A stretch of 33,952 bases of DNA from Balamuthia mandrillaris (GCA_031835245.1 JAVKOQ010000479.1:1-33952), one strand, 5' to 3'. Positions 1 to 12,326 are shown, counted from the stretch's first letter. The notes: generated from the sequence alone by a model not told the origin. Translations and numbers: made by a program.

Positions 1-34
1 AACATTCATTTGTGACTCTACTCACTTGTGATTT

Positions 35-730
35 TTAATCCATCAGCTGTATTTTACGAAGGAAAGAGCTCATCGGAGAGAGCTCTCGTTCTGAAATGAG
101 ACAAAAGTTTTGCACGAAACGCATGAAGCTGATGAAAGAGGACTGCAAAAGGCTCATTTCACCCATCGCCTCAAACGCAGACAAGTGATGATGATAAATA
201 TGGGCATAGACTCTAAACAGCCGCCGGGTTACATCTTTCACATTGGATGACGAGTCCGGCGCTATGATGTTATAATAGTCATCAATAACGGACAGACCCA
301 AACACAAGAGAATAGGTGGGTAGGACTATTACCTTCTTGAAGAATTTTCTGAGCCCACTGAAACAGTAAAGCAATGTATTTTGGTGCTGGAACACTGATT
401 GGTTTGACCACAGTCTTACCGTCAGCCCATAAGTAGTCATATCTGTTGTGTTATGATGTACAAAGAACAATTTTTTTTGTTTTGTGGTCGCTAGTTAGTA
501 TGCGGAACGCGAAGGATCGGAGGCGTGACTAACTTGCTGCCAGCTGTCATTTTTGGGCACGACTTGAAAGTACATTCGTCTTCTATTAGTGCATAAATAA
601 GACGTGCTCGCTCTAGGAGAGAAGTAACTGCAGACATAAACGTGTGAGCTACAGGAAAAAAAAAATAATAAATAAATCAGAGCAGCTGAAAAAAGTCAGA
701 TACCCACCTGTTTCTGCTAGATATTTCATG
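35..730 (-). CDS. MOB1/phocein-family domain, C-terminal part of the same gene
   Basis: Four exons (730-708, 648-534, 442-333, 261-35) encode a MOB domain, the co-activator fold of NDR/LATS-type kinases. Visible landmarks are the zinc-binding stretch ECTFKSCPKMTAG, then KYDYLWADGK, the sentence-like APKYIALLFQWAQKILQE, and RLFRVYAHIYHHH, which carries the distal His residues. The domain closes with FVQNFCLISERELSPM, typical of MOB1-like proteins, and a TAA at 37-35. One exon is only 23 nt. Every junction keeps phase, including the join to the upstream exon ending at 823, where ASHPSE continues into DMKYLAETAHTF, matching the start of the MOB fold. If that upstream intron is not spliced, the vWA protein would instead stop at 774. 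A separate MOB gene with its own start near 988 is possible, but nothing interrupts the frame between the two parts. Confidence 0.85.
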
Positions 731-822
731 CTAGAAGGAGAAGACGCTCTGAAATAATGAGAGAAAAAAAAAGTCAGATTAATTTGCAGAGATTGATATG
801 AAGAAGGGGAAGGGACGCAAAC

Positions 823-3800
823 TCTTCACTGGGGTGAGAAGCGAGACACTTGGCTGCCCATTCTTCTTTCGTAAAGGTATTGCCTTGATATCGAATAGTA
901 GGAGTAAATAGTACTGAAGATGGGCCATCTCGTTTTAGTCGTGACAATACATCTTGTTGTCGTTGCGATTTTCGGTTGATGGTTAACATTGGGCGGCTTT
1001 GGGAAGGGATTCCAGAATGAGGAGAAACTCGATCAGGTTCCTTTGACCGAGCTATCAAGGAAAGCGTGTTGCTTTTGGAGGTGGTGCGATAGGTAAGGCA
1101 AGAGTCGAGGTGAGTGGAACGTTGACGAAGATGTGCACGAGCGAGACTGTGCTGGAATGCTGCTATTCCTTTGGTTGTATGTTTTGGCGAGGCCTTCATT
1201 TTTCGTATTCTTTCAATACACTCAGCCAAGTTCGCTACGAGGCTGTAGCACAAGAGGCTGGTTAGAGGCAAGAAGGAGACAGATCGGAAAGACCTAAAGG
1301 GCTTACCTTTTACAAAAGGGATCGGCTGCTGAATAGGATTGCTGTACATTGCGAAGGGCATTCTGCAGGATGAAAATGGCTTTCTGATAATTTCCTTTTT
1401 CTTGTTCTAGCGCGGAGGCCATTATTGCCTCTGCAGTGCTCACACGATTAACTTGTTTGTCCACAATTAGATTGCGCTAGTGTGGTTATATGTGACGGTG
1501 TTAGCAAGTATAGTGTTCACTTTAGAATGAGGAAAATAATTGAACCTGTTGCGAGTGTATATTCCTGGCTGAGGGCCTACATATTTTGCATATCCGGCGA
1601 GCTTTGGTGAATGCACCGCTGGGAACCAGGTTGTAGCTAAGCGTTGCTTTTACCACTGCGTATTGTTCTTCAAAAAAAAGAAAAAAAACAAATAGAAAGA
1701 CTCGTTTATATCTGTGCCATCAACAACACACGAATACGTACTGACTGGAATGGGCTCTGAGAGGGAGGGAAGAGATAGGGAAAACACGACGTGTCGGCTC
1801 TGAAACAAAGGGCGCGTTAGTAAGTGAGAGGTCCGTAGAACAGCCAACAACAACATAGGATGAGCTCTCAAAAAGACATAACAATATAAAGCACACATCA
1901 AGAGAGTATTACCTCTTCTGAATAAATATCGCCAAGTTCAATAATGACAGTACGCGGAAGAGAGGGATTAATGATGGTATTTGCGTGCCAAATCTTTTTA
2001 ACTTCGATGCCGGCTTGTGGCTAGCACATCAGGTGTCAGTAAATCATAAAGCAGAGAGCAGAATATCCATACTTCCAAAACTAGCTGCATATTTTCAGCA
2101 AATACACTTAGAAGCCCTCCAAGGCAATCAGCAAAAGCAGACGGTATCTCACTTGCTGCGTGAATGGCGTAATAGACTCCATTTGCTTTCTCTGCAAGAT
2201 TACTTCATAACAACAAGGGAGAATAAAAATGAGATGTGTTTAGAAAGAGGAGGGAGAAAGGTGAACAAGAAGGGAGACGAACCTCAATAACTGTGCATCT
2301 GGAGAAGAACCAAAGCCAAAAGTAAAAACGCTAGGCACAATATTTTTCCTTCTCTTGAGCTTCCGTAGCTTGGTCTCTGTTTGCTCGAGAATCTCAGTGC
2401 TATATCATAGGATCAGCAAATGTCGTAACGGCGGAAAAAGGTGAGCAGTAGTTATGTCGTGTTACCTGTGCAACAGCCCTTGATTGGCCAAGCCATCTGT
2501 AAACAAAAGAATTGCGGTGGTAATATGTCGAGAACTTCTATAACCATGCAATGTCGATACATTAGTAATTGCTAAGAAGGATGGTGATGCTTGATACATA
2601 CTTTGAAATGGTGTGTAATAGTTTGATGCCACTGAAAAATCCGTCACTAAGGTTTGTGGCAATGCCCGTTGTAATGCGGTCAACTGCGTTTAACAATTCC
2701 ATCTTTGGAACATCACCCATGTTGTTCATATTTGAGCACAATGAAAGCAAAAGGAGAAAAAGGAAAAGAAAAAGAAAAGAAAAAGAAGAAAAAAAGGAGG
2801 AAGGAAAAAAACAAAGAAAAAGAAGTAGAAAATAGCAGAAAAAAATAATAAAAAAAGAGACTAAGCACCTTTCCATTTGCTGTCATTTGAGTGAGTGCAA
2901 TTTCCAGACGTGGCTCTCCGTCGTAGGACACAATACCGATTCTATCTTCCGGATTATTCAGTTGCGAAACCAGAAACCGAAGAGACTTCTTGACCAGTTC
3001 CATTTTGCTTCCCTTCATCGACGAACTCCTGTCTATAACCGCTACTACAACCAACGGAGCTCTGTCTATATGCCCCGGTTGGAAAGGCGACGGTTTTGTT
3101 GATGTCAAATCATCTATTTTGCCTTTTGGCGGTTCTCCGCTCTTGTTGCTCTGTTCTGAAGTCTGCTGTAATTGAGGCGTGCTTATAGCGGCTACGAAAG
3201 AGACGTCTGAATGGCTTCCTTCAAAGTGGAGTTGATCATACTCTGGATACAAGCGAAAGGCCAGTTTGCGTTTGTTTGCAAGGTGGAGATGTGATATCTT
3301 CGTGCGATACTGGTGTTTGAATTCGTCCCAGTCATCTCCCGCATCTTCCTCCTCACTATCGTCGTCATCGTCTTCGTCCTCATCGTCACTATCGTCGGTG
3401 CTCTCACTGCCTGTCGAGCTCTCTTCACTTTCTTCCTCTTCCTCATCATCTTCATTCCTTTTTTGGGCTGAGGTGATTCGTATTGACAGAGCGCTCGCAG
3501 CGTTCACCACGTTAGATGGATTTTTTGTCTCTTGGTTGAGGTATTTGCTCAGAGAAACTTCATTTCCTATGCATGGAGAACAAAAAAGAAGTTCAGCATC
3601 ACTAGCAACGAAAGACAGCCAGGAGGAAAAAAAAAACATGTATACCAGCGGCGGCAGCGGCTAGCTGTTGCTTTCTGGTGGGTGAGCTGGGTAACGCGAG
3701 AGAGGGCACCGAATTGCTAGGCGAATAGTTGCCTTGCGAAAAGCCAGTTGTGTTGATGTTACAGCTGCTGCCATCTTTATCGAAGGAGGAGGCAGTTGCC

Positions 3801-4574
3801 CCACTCTGGTTGACAATAGTGTGCCAAAAGGGCCGTCTCGGGGACGATGAAGAAGTTCTGCCTCTAGCTGCAACAAATGTGGTGGAAGGAGAGGTGGAGG
3901 TCTCAGGGGTAGGGCATGAGGAGGAAGGAGAGGAAAGAGGTGAGAAAGAAGCAGAGGAGCCGCCGCACAACGGATGTTCCTGAGTGGGAATGGTGAGGTG
4001 AGGAATCTTTTGTTCATGCCGGTTGCGGAGGTGAGGGCTTGCTTCACCGCCGTACAGCTCTACTAGCTCCGCTGTACTTAACCGCTGCACAGCATTACGC
4101 TCTGACAGCCATTGTACTCGCGAAGTCCCAGCTTTTTCTTCATCCGGTGCTTCTTCCTCTTCTCCTTCTACATCGTAGTTGGAGGATTGGCTCTCGCTGT
4201 CCGACTCTGCCTCCGCTCCTTGGTTGTGTTCATCTTTTGCGAGTCTCACAGAATCGCTCCTGGATGGCCGAGAGCGGAGTCAGAGATCTCTATTCAAACC
4301 TCATATTTTTTTTTAAAAAAAATGGGTGCAATAATAACAGTGGGAAGGTTATAACTAACCATTTCTGGCTCTGTGACTGCCACTCTGACTCCTTCTCTTG
4401 GATGACAGTAAGGGCCTCTTCTGGGGAGAGCTCATATTTGTTTTGAATGAACTCAAGCGCCTCCTCCGTAGAAAGATATTCCAACGTCGAAGCGTCCAAC
4501 TCTGCAAAGCAGCGTAACAACCGCTGCATGGAGTCAATTCCACGTTGAAAGGAGTTGGTGGGGTCACTCTCCAT
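823..4574 (-). CDS. vWA domain protein with Vwaint-like region (N-terminal part of a vWA-MOB fusion)
   Basis: Multi-exon gene read right to left from the ATG at 4574. Exons I support: 4574-4360, 4259-3646, 3566-2869, 2702-2602, 2537-2466, 2399-2283, about 2191-2073, 2020-1913, 1799 to about 1546 (internally uncertain), 1476-1307 and 1242-823. The protein starts with a helical segment and an acidic, Ser-rich linker. A vWA domain follows, with the MIDAS motif DRSSSM, then ILLFTDGLANQG and VFTFGFGSSPDAQLL. After it come ADCLGGLLSVFAEN and a region like the segment following vWA in plant WAV3-type proteins (ALEQEKGNYQKAIFILQNAL). The vWA fold normally binds a metal and mediates protein-protein contact. 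No RING finger is seen, unlike plant relatives. Two spots do not join cleanly: the junction at 2190-2282, and a poly-T run (sense strand) near 1667-1692 where the frame changes by one base. I infer a cytosolic or nuclear scaffold or ubiquitin-related role. Confidence 0.8.
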
Positions 4575-4717
4575 CTTCTCGCCGTCACACTATTTCTTTC
4601 AGCCTCTCCTGTCTCTGTTTTTCTTCGTCCCTTTGCTTTCTTTTTTTTTTTGGTTGTTTTTTTAATGAATGAATTTATTCTGGCGTCCCTTCGCGGCAAG
4701 TCGACACACAAATAAAC

Positions 4718-5472
4718 CTAAGGAGCTGCTTTACCTGAGTTTGAGCTGCGTTCCAATCCCATGTGGTGAAGGCCTATGCGAGGAGCTGATGGCCCAGCTA
4801 TGTGAAGAACAAAACCTAGCGTACGAATTTGTGGAATTAAAGCTACTTGTGTGCTGGAGCAACTGGCGAAAAACTACTTGTGTGATCATAGAAAGCGTAA
4901 CAACACCAGCGAGCTCGAATGTTCCTGGCCAGACGTGCAGCACGGTCCACTTCGGCTGATTTCAGCTCAGCGGAGAGAAGAGCTAGCTTAACAGTGAGTG
5001 CAAGGGCCTGGAAGGTTGACTCATTAGGGTATTGCCGGCAGCGTTCCAACAATTCGTCGAGTGCGAGGTGGCCCTGTACCTCAAATGCGGCAGAGAGAGA
5101 ATCGAGTTTGCGGCATGTTTCTCTCAGTTCTTTCTCTAGTTGTAGGATTTTCGCGTCGGGTGAGGCCGCCTTTACCCCTTCCTCCTTTTCTGCTTCGTTC
5201 TCGTCTTGTTTCTCTTCAGTTTTCCCCACGTGTTCTGCCTTTCGCGCAAGGCCGCCTTCACCTCTTTCTCTTGCTTTTTTCTTCTGTTTCCTCCTGTTCC
5301 TTTTGCTCGGCGCAGGTTGCAACAGACGGCCAAGTGCATCGTTCCTCTTCTTCTGTTCTTCCAACTCAATCGCTTGTGCCTTCAGCTGCGCATCCTGCTC
5401 TGCCACTGTTTTCACGAAGGCTTCCATAGAGGTCGGTTGCGTGTAGCCAAAATGGTGAGTCTCTCCCTTCAT
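4718..5472 (-). CDS. unrecognised coiled-coil protein
   Basis: The ATG at 5472 opens a frame of about 190 residues before a probable intron near 4919. It begins MKGETHHFGYTQPTSMEAF, followed by a charged heptad-like stretch (VAEQDAQLKAQAIELEEQKK), a very basic segment (KRNRRKQKKKARERG), an acidic Lys/Glu stretch, and a helical tail (LALDELLERCRQYPNE, LTVKLALLSAELKSAEVDRA). This composition predicts coiled coil with a possible nuclear localisation signal. The last exon is probably about 4845-4718, reading LIPQIRTLGFVLHIAGPSAP and stopping at 4718, but the exact donor is uncertain. It lies head to head with the FANCI-like gene and just upstream of the vWA gene on the same strand. I do not recognise a family. 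Confidence 0.6.
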
Positions 5473-5632
5473 TCCGTGAGGAGGAGAGTCCGTTTGCGTT
5501 CTTTTCTCTCTCTGTCCCGGATTTTTGGCACCCCTCTATTTCCTCACATTAGTATGTAAGTTTTCTCCATTCAGGGGAAAAGGAGGGAAAACGCACGGCC
5601 ACACGCAAGGGGCACCCGCTAGCCATCAACCG
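5473..5632. promoter_or_regulatory. putative divergent promoter region
   Basis: About 160 bp separate two start codons that point away from each other (5472 minus, 5633 plus). There is room only for a shared bidirectional promoter. I see no clear TATA box, and the segment is pyrimidine-rich on the plus strand at 5480-5530. An alternative upstream ATG at 5525 in the same frame as the FANCI-like gene would shorten the gap. I chose 5633 because the MADRV... start is followed by clear coding character. Confidence 0.4.
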
Positions 5633-8211
5633 ATGGCCGATCGTGTCCACGATCCTGAGCCACAACCACGTCAAAAGAGCAGGCAGAAGGAGCGAACAGA
5701 GAATGGTATGAGCGCCCATATTGGGACACTCCCACCCAGCCAGTTGCTTGCTTGGTGGCAGACACAGGCCACCACTCGAAGCTACGAACTGGTGATTGGC
5801 TGTGCGCTATCGGAGAAAGATCAGCGGCTGCTGGAAGCCTTTGAGTACTTGATAGCCCATGAGGAAACCAGATGGCAAGCGCTACGATCTTTTGGGCGAT
5901 TTTCGCTACGCCGTCTCTTTCACGGTTTGTGGTGTCTCTTTCCCTTCACTCTGTTGCAGCCTCATTTTGCTGAATTGCTTTTCTCATGGCTGCTGCCGCT
6001 GCCGCCTTTCAAAAGAGAAGACAAAAGGCCTTTATCTCGCGGCCCTTCATGTGGAGCTGTCTCGACTCGTGCTCGTTCCCCAAGGTTGGTGATTGTTTGT
6101 CCTCCTGCCCTGTGTTTACAATGCTCATCAATGCTTTGCTGTGTTGGCGCAGACAAACCAAATAATAACATGACTTGCTCGCTGGAAGGACTAGTTGACG
6201 ATCTTATCGAGGAGTACTTTTGCAAACCTGCAGGTTCTTACCCCTGCTCTACTGCCTCCTTCTTGTCCTCATGTTTTCTCCTCTTCTTTCTGTGCCTTGT
6301 TCTTCCTCTTGAAGCACCCTTTCTTACAAAGGACCATTTCATGTGGCAGAAAGAGACGCGGAGTTTCTGTTGGAACTGTTATCTTTGTTCATCGAACTGA
6401 AAGGGCAAGTATCATCTCTCTCGCCCAAACTTGATACCAACGAACCACAAGGCCATGTCGGGGAATTGGTAGAACGCCTCTTGCTATTTGCTTGGCCAAT
6501 TGAAAGTCTAGACACTCTATGCGGACTCTTCGTGGACATTGCTCTCAGACAACCACTATCCACCAGCACGGTAGGCTTCTCTAAAGCTTTTTGTTTAAGA
6601 CTCCTCCTGAATCCTGATTCTCTCTCTCTCTCTCTCCCTCTCTCTCTCTCTCTCTCCCTTCTCTCTTACTCGCTCTGAAGTACAAGATCTTTGTAGACAA
6701 GGTGAATTCAGTGTTGTTAACTATGAACAACACTTCAAACTTTGGGCATAAGCCCACGGTGTTGCGCCATCCGGCTAAAACTCCTATTTCTCTTACGTCC
6801 TACCTGCTGCACCAAGAGGAAATGGAAGAGCAACCAAATCACTCCACCAATAATTGCCAACAACCAGGCCAATCCTATGTTTCTACGATAGCAGCAAACG
6901 TTCTTAAGCAATGCGCACGACTCGCAGTTCATTTGAACTTGCAGCCTTGTCATGTACCTGGCTCACTGCCTCATGTTTCTCTCATATTTGATTTGCTCCG
7001 ACTGTTGGTAAGTAGTACCACCTTTCCCTATCACAGCTGTGATTAAATAAATTCCCCTACAGTATCCAGCACGGAGGCAGCACGTTTGGCGCGATTTAGA
7101 TTCCACTCTTGTTTCGCTTGTAACAACTTGGCCTCGGTTTGGCCAAAGCATTTTAGCAGTCGTTCGAGGTTTGTAACTTTATCGCGTCTCCTCCTTTTAT
7201 CCCTTTTTTCTATGTGATGATCGGTGTTTGTTTCGCCATTCCCTCTCCCCGACCTCCCTTGTCTCTTATTACTACTGCTTTATCAGGAATGTCATCAATT
7301 GATGAAGTGACGCTTTATGCGCTGTTGCTGCTCTGCCGCTCTGATGCGTTGAACGACCCAACAGAGGTACATTAGCATTACTTGTTTGCTCAAAGCTTTC
7401 ATCATCGCTAGCTAACACAAGGCATTATTTTGCGAAGGAGTTGGTAAATTTACTAATAAGGTCCACGCAACTCTCGCACTCTATTGGATCAATCCCTGTT
7501 GTGGAGGTCAAGCCAGCGGATGAAAAACGAACCATAGACGAAAGAGAAAGCGGGCCAGCAGAAGGAGAAGAAGATGATGCAAGGGATGAGGATGATGAAC
7601 TGTTGCTATTATCGTTGCCAACGACAGCTTCAAGTGAGACGAACTCAAGCATATCTTTCAACAGTAAGCAACAGTGGTCTGCTCGAAAGACAACAGCAGA
7701 ATCAGAGCAGGCAAGGCTCGCAAGTTTGACGAATGTTTTTCAAAATTTTTTGCAGCAATTTGTGACGACTCCTGAAGATGGGCAGTACGAGCACATGGAA
7801 GAAGATGAGCTTCAACATTTGCTTCAGATAGCAATAGGCCTGTGTAATCTACATAGTACTTGCCAATTAGCCGATGAACAGATCTCTCAGTTTCGACAAT
7901 TTGGAGTGATTTTGCTTTTACAGGTACTTAGCCTCTTCCTGCTCTGTCTTTTATCACGACAAATGCTAATCTCAAACCCAACAAAGATTTTCAAGGCCAG
8001 CCAAAGTTATCGACACCACATTCTTGTAGCGATATTCGCTGCTCTTCGCCAGCACGCATCCCACGAATGGTGTTCTTTAGCATCAGGGAAAAATGCTAAT
8101 AGGGAACCAAAGGATAGTTTTGCCATGGTGATTCTGCAGATTGCAGAAGAGTATACCGCTGACCTGGTTTCGTTTGTACTGGCCGACGAAAGCAAATGGT
8201 TTGGTGTCTTT

Positions 8212-8253
<42 letters not shown>

Positions 8254-11200
8254 CTTTTCTTTTCTTTTCTTTTCTTTTCTTTTCTTTTCTTTTCTTTTCT
8301 TTTCTTTTCGACCCGTTTTTTCCAGTTGTTGTTATTATTAACACTACTGCTGCAGGCTAAAGCACATCAGCGGGCTCTCCTTCTGTTTGGCTCACCGTTT
8401 GCTCATTCGTATAATACCCTTTGCTTTGAATGATGAGCAACATACCTGTGTTCTTTTGGTAGTTTGCGTTATTGCCTTTCAACTGTCGTTGCTCTCTTCT
8501 TTGTCTAACTTCGTTGGTGGTGTACCATCATACAGGAAAAAACGGTGAACAGCTTTCTGGTTCAACATTTTGTGCAGCAACGACCTGAAGAAATACACAA
8601 TATGCACCAATTTCAGTTTGCTGTTTATCTTCTGTGTTATCTCCTGGGCCAAGCTGAGAAGATATTTAGGGTCTCGCCTGGCTTTGGCCAAAGCCTCGTT
8701 CGTATTGCCCAACACGCGCTCACTTTACCCTTTCTTCAACGAATGTACTTCTACACCAATCTCGCGAGATTCGCCCAACAGTTGCAGCATACATTTAACA
8801 CAACAACAACTTTAAAAGATGAAGACTTTATTCCACACGGTCCCTTCCCTTTGTTAGCACAAGTTTTAGGCATACTGATTAGACATTTGCAAACCTACTT
8901 TCGGACTTGTGATACAGATGGCGATCCGCTCGATGCCTGCTCCATTCTTGATGTAACCAAGTGCTTCGAGTATTTCAACCCTAGGTTGGACAGCCCAACT
9001 CCACCTGTTTCTACTTCCAAGGACAAACATACGCGAAGACTGCAAGCAACAGTTGTTGACGATGCTTCTTCACCATTTTTGCAGCACGTGAAGATTAAAG
9101 AGCCATTGCCAGAGCTACTGGAGTGCATATTTGCTTTATTTAATGTATGTCATTCTTCTCTTCTACACATGGAAGAGAAATCAAGCATTGTACACGAGCT
9201 TCAAACGAAGGACTCTCCACTTGAGTTAGCAGGTAGAATCCTTCCGTTTGTGTTTTCAATTTTTTTTCTCTAATTAACTTCTGTCTCTTCTTCTTGTTCT
9301 TCTTCATCTTGTTCTTGTTCTTGTTCTTCTTCTTGTTCTTCTTCTTCTTCTTCTTCTTCTTCTTCTTCTTCTTGTTCTTCTTCTTCTTCTTCTTGTTCTT
9401 CTTGTTCTTGTTCTTCTTCTTCTTCTTCTTGTTCTTCTTCTTCTTCTTCTTCTTCTTCTTCTTCTTCTTCTCTTTCAGGTCAGTTAAAAGATATGCTTAA
9501 TGCAATGCTGCAATATTTAAGCAGCAGTTCCCAAAGAGCGTTTTCAGCGGTTGGACTTTTTAATTTCAACTCTCATATTCCCTCTTGCTCTCCTGGTTCC
9601 AATGTTCGTGTTCACTCGCCCTCTCAAAGGTACAGTAAAACTACAAGCATAACGCTTGGCTACTTGCTAACAGCTTGCTTGATTTGGCCTACAACTACTG
9701 TACTGAGTAGGAAAATGGTAGCTATGCCTTCGGTTGCTTCGCCGAATATGATTTCTCCAGAGAACCCAGTTCCCGTGAGAAAAAAGAAGAATTCTTTCTC
9801 GTTGTCGGCTTCCCCCACTAAGATTGTTTTTCCTTTTAAAACCTGTTCGCACATCATCTTGCCTCTTTTTGAATTGCTCATCGTAAGTGTTCTTTCTCTC
9901 TTTCGGTTGCTCTCTGCTCATACTTCTACTGGTAAAACCTGTTTGGCAGGATTATTTGTTGAGCAGCAAGCCTTCGGCTTGTCCAGTCGTGTTTCTACGC
10001 CACCGTGACCTTCCGTTCAATAGCAGACAACTCAGCTTACGACTGCTTGACGTTTATTCCACCTTACAACATCACCGCCAACACCTTGTACCTCCACAGC
10101 AACCAAACCAAGAAGGATTAGGGTTGCCTTCCACCGTCTTCCATCCACAAAAGAAAGGTTGGGCACTGCTCTCTACTGCGCTCTATCAATCGCACTCACC
10201 CCATCCTTGTTCAATTAAAGCAGCTGCTTCCAGGTTGTCGCTGAAGTCAATCGCTCTCCTCTTAAAGCTTTTCTTGAGGGATACTAAAAAACAGGCAGCT
10301 CATGGCAAACTTTCTCCGTTGGCAATGACGGCCATCCTACGAAGCCTAACTTCTCACCTGAAAGAACTCGTTTCCTTCTTCATGCAACGTGCTTCGGAAT
10401 GTGAAACAAGCATGACATGGGACACTAGCAATAGCGACCGGATGCTTGGCTACCTCTTACTTCAGCAAGACGAGGAGAACAATGTAGATGTTTTGCAACA
10501 ACCTGCATTGCTTCGCCCATTTCCCTGTTTCCATTTCAAGCTGGAGAAGCTGCATTCCTTGATGCGGTCTCTGTGGCAAATATTCCTACGGTCAACTGCA
10601 CAAGAGAGATTAGAACGCGCCCTTCCTTCAACTCAGCTTCATGGATCGTGTGGAAGCGTGGGTGTGGAGAAGAAAGCGAAGAGTTTTTCCCCCTCTCTAG
10701 CACAAAACGAAGGGTTTCTCGTCTCTGATGAAGCGCAGCGCCAATTGGCCATATCTGCATTGATTGCACTGCAGGCAGGAGTATCAGTTCACATCGCCCT
10801 CAACAAGCGGGACCAGGAATCTGCCAAGCACGTTGGATATCCTACCATCAAAACAGATGATGAGTCCAGCTGCAATTCCAGCTGTTATTCCCTCTTCGCC
10901 ACGCTTTCCAACCAGCTTGAAATGCTGCTGCGAGGAGCGGCAGATTCAACTACTCCCATCATTTCTGCTTCCATCATAGCAGCTTGTCTCAAATTCCTGT
11001 TTTTGCTCTACCAGTTGCGTGTTCAACAAGCAACATCCCAACACCAACTTAACTCCTCCACTACAACATTGGATCCTGCCCTGCTTACTATCCTCTTCGC
11101 CACTGTCAAACAATTCAACGCTTCTCAACCCGTTATTAAACACTCTCTTCGCTTCGTTTTGACGTTTTCAAGTCCTGAAGAAAGCCTCCACCTCGCTGCT

Positions 11201-12215
11201 GTCATCCTCAACATCGTCGTCTCTGGTCGACTCACTCAACAACACGGCACCTCCTCTTCTGTTCCCTTTCACCACATTATTGGTGGCTTACCTGCTACTT
11301 CCCAAGCTACCGTGTTCGAAACAGTGAAGAGTTTTTATGTTGAGTCTTTGCAAGAACTCATGCTTGCTGCAGACGAAATGCGTACCGGAAGTTCAACCAA
11401 AGATTGCCCTCCTAGCAACAAACCGAGGTTACTATCAGCTGAAGAAGTTGCATTGGGTGCCCTTGCACTCACAGTGCTGGGTCCCATCTTCACACCTCTA
11501 TTGGATTTCTTTTGTTTGAGGTCTACCACATCAGAAACGTCATGGTAACCTCTTCTCTATTGGTTCTGTTACCTCGTTTACCTACTCATCCATGATGTAT
11601 TTACAGGCTGCAGACCAGTGTGTTGCCAATGCTTTCTGGTGTGTTGTCGCTGTTAACCAAAGCACTCAAGTGTTTCAATAAGTGCACATTTGCACTACTT
11701 TTGCCCTCAAGAAACACATACGATGAAGGAACACAGGCCATTGTTAACAAGCTACGTCATATGATGCACAACCACGCGCATGATGTAGATGACAAACCCG
11801 CGTCACGGTTTATTGGATTGTTACTGGATTTTGAAGCCCATTGGCCTAAGATTTTCCCACACCTTGAAGATTCCAGTCAGAGGGAAGCCTTAAAGCAGAT
11901 TCTCTGCTTTCTCCAGAGGTGGAAGGATGGCTGGCAGAACAACCATGGGCAAGGAGTAATGGATGCTGCCACCCATAACAAGTTTTGGCATGCGTCTCAG
12001 CAGATTACAACAACAGAACAGGCGTTGGTCGCGCTATTCTCAGTTAAAGGTGCATTTCACACTTTACTTCGTGTTACCGAATTTGTTTACTAACTTTGAA
12101 AGCTCTCAAATTGAGAAGAATGGAACGAGAGAACAGAACGGAAGTCAGCAAAGAAGTACCAACCCATGGTTGGCAGAAAAAAACAAAGGAAACGAAGCCA
12201 AAACCCCTTCATTGA
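5633..12215 (+). CDS. FANCI: FANCI-like helical-repeat DNA-repair protein
   Basis: About 15 exons: 5633-5924, about 6016-6084, 6153-6233, 6351-6570, 6681-7007, 7063-7168, 7287-7366, 7438-7923, 7987-8198, 8356-8458, 8536-9232, 9479-9882, 9950-11544, 11607-12049 and 12103-12215. They give about 1,740 residues; human FANCI has 1,328. The product is all-helical throughout. I matched blocks to FANCI from memory. The stretch around LLLFAWPIESLDTL with FVDIALRQPLSTSTVYKIFV fits the FANCI W...L...MF...PLTAEEVEFVV region. FGVILLLQIFKASQSYRHHI fits [36 protein letters not shown] fits LQEPLDYLLCCI. The C-terminus is Lys-rich, as in FANCI. In the Fanconi pathway FANCI pairs with FANCD2 on DNA and is mono-ubiquitinated at a central Lys; here the equivalent segment (near NMHQFQFAVYLLCYL) shows no obvious Lys. 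The final intron (12050-12102) carries a TTACTAAC branch site. Other HEAT-repeat proteins remain possible. Confidence 0.65.
6612..6680 (+). repeat. CT-rich microsatellite in FANCI-like intron, reaching the 3' splice site
   Basis: A (CT)n run with a few CCC interruptions fills the last 60 bases of the intron that ends at 6680. It sits where a polypyrimidine tract is expected, and the exon starting TACAAGATC follows at once. Confidence 0.85.
8213..8310 (+). repeat. poly-T plus (CTTTT)n array in FANCI-like intron
   Basis: About 40 T residues are followed by about a dozen CTTTT units inside the intron 8199-8355. On the sense strand the tract is purely pyrimidine, and the acceptor CTGCTGCAG follows 45 bases later. 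Confidence 0.9.
9275..9477 (+). repeat. (TTC)n with GTTCTT variants in FANCI-like intron
   Basis: Nearly 200 bases of TTC repeat, interrupted by TTG, occupy the intron 9233-9478 up to the acceptor CTTTCAG. This is sense-strand pyrimidine-rich DNA next to a 3' splice site, not coding sequence. Confidence 0.9.
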
Positions 12216-12326
12216 TGCCTATTTCCGGGAAAGTCGAGAAGATTATGAGTTTTATGCAGACATGGAAGATTGGATAGTGTGTGCTGAGGGTGACGTGTTT
12301 TAGTAAACTACATTTTTCTCATCAGC

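Noticed and set aside
1985-2290. Plus-strand open frame of 101 residues
   Set aside because: It is antisense to vWA gene exons that show clear family motifs (ADCLGGLLSVFAEN) on the minus strand.
3266-3664. Plus-strand Ser-rich open frame
   Set aside because: Antisense shadow of the acidic linker in the vWA gene on the minus strand.
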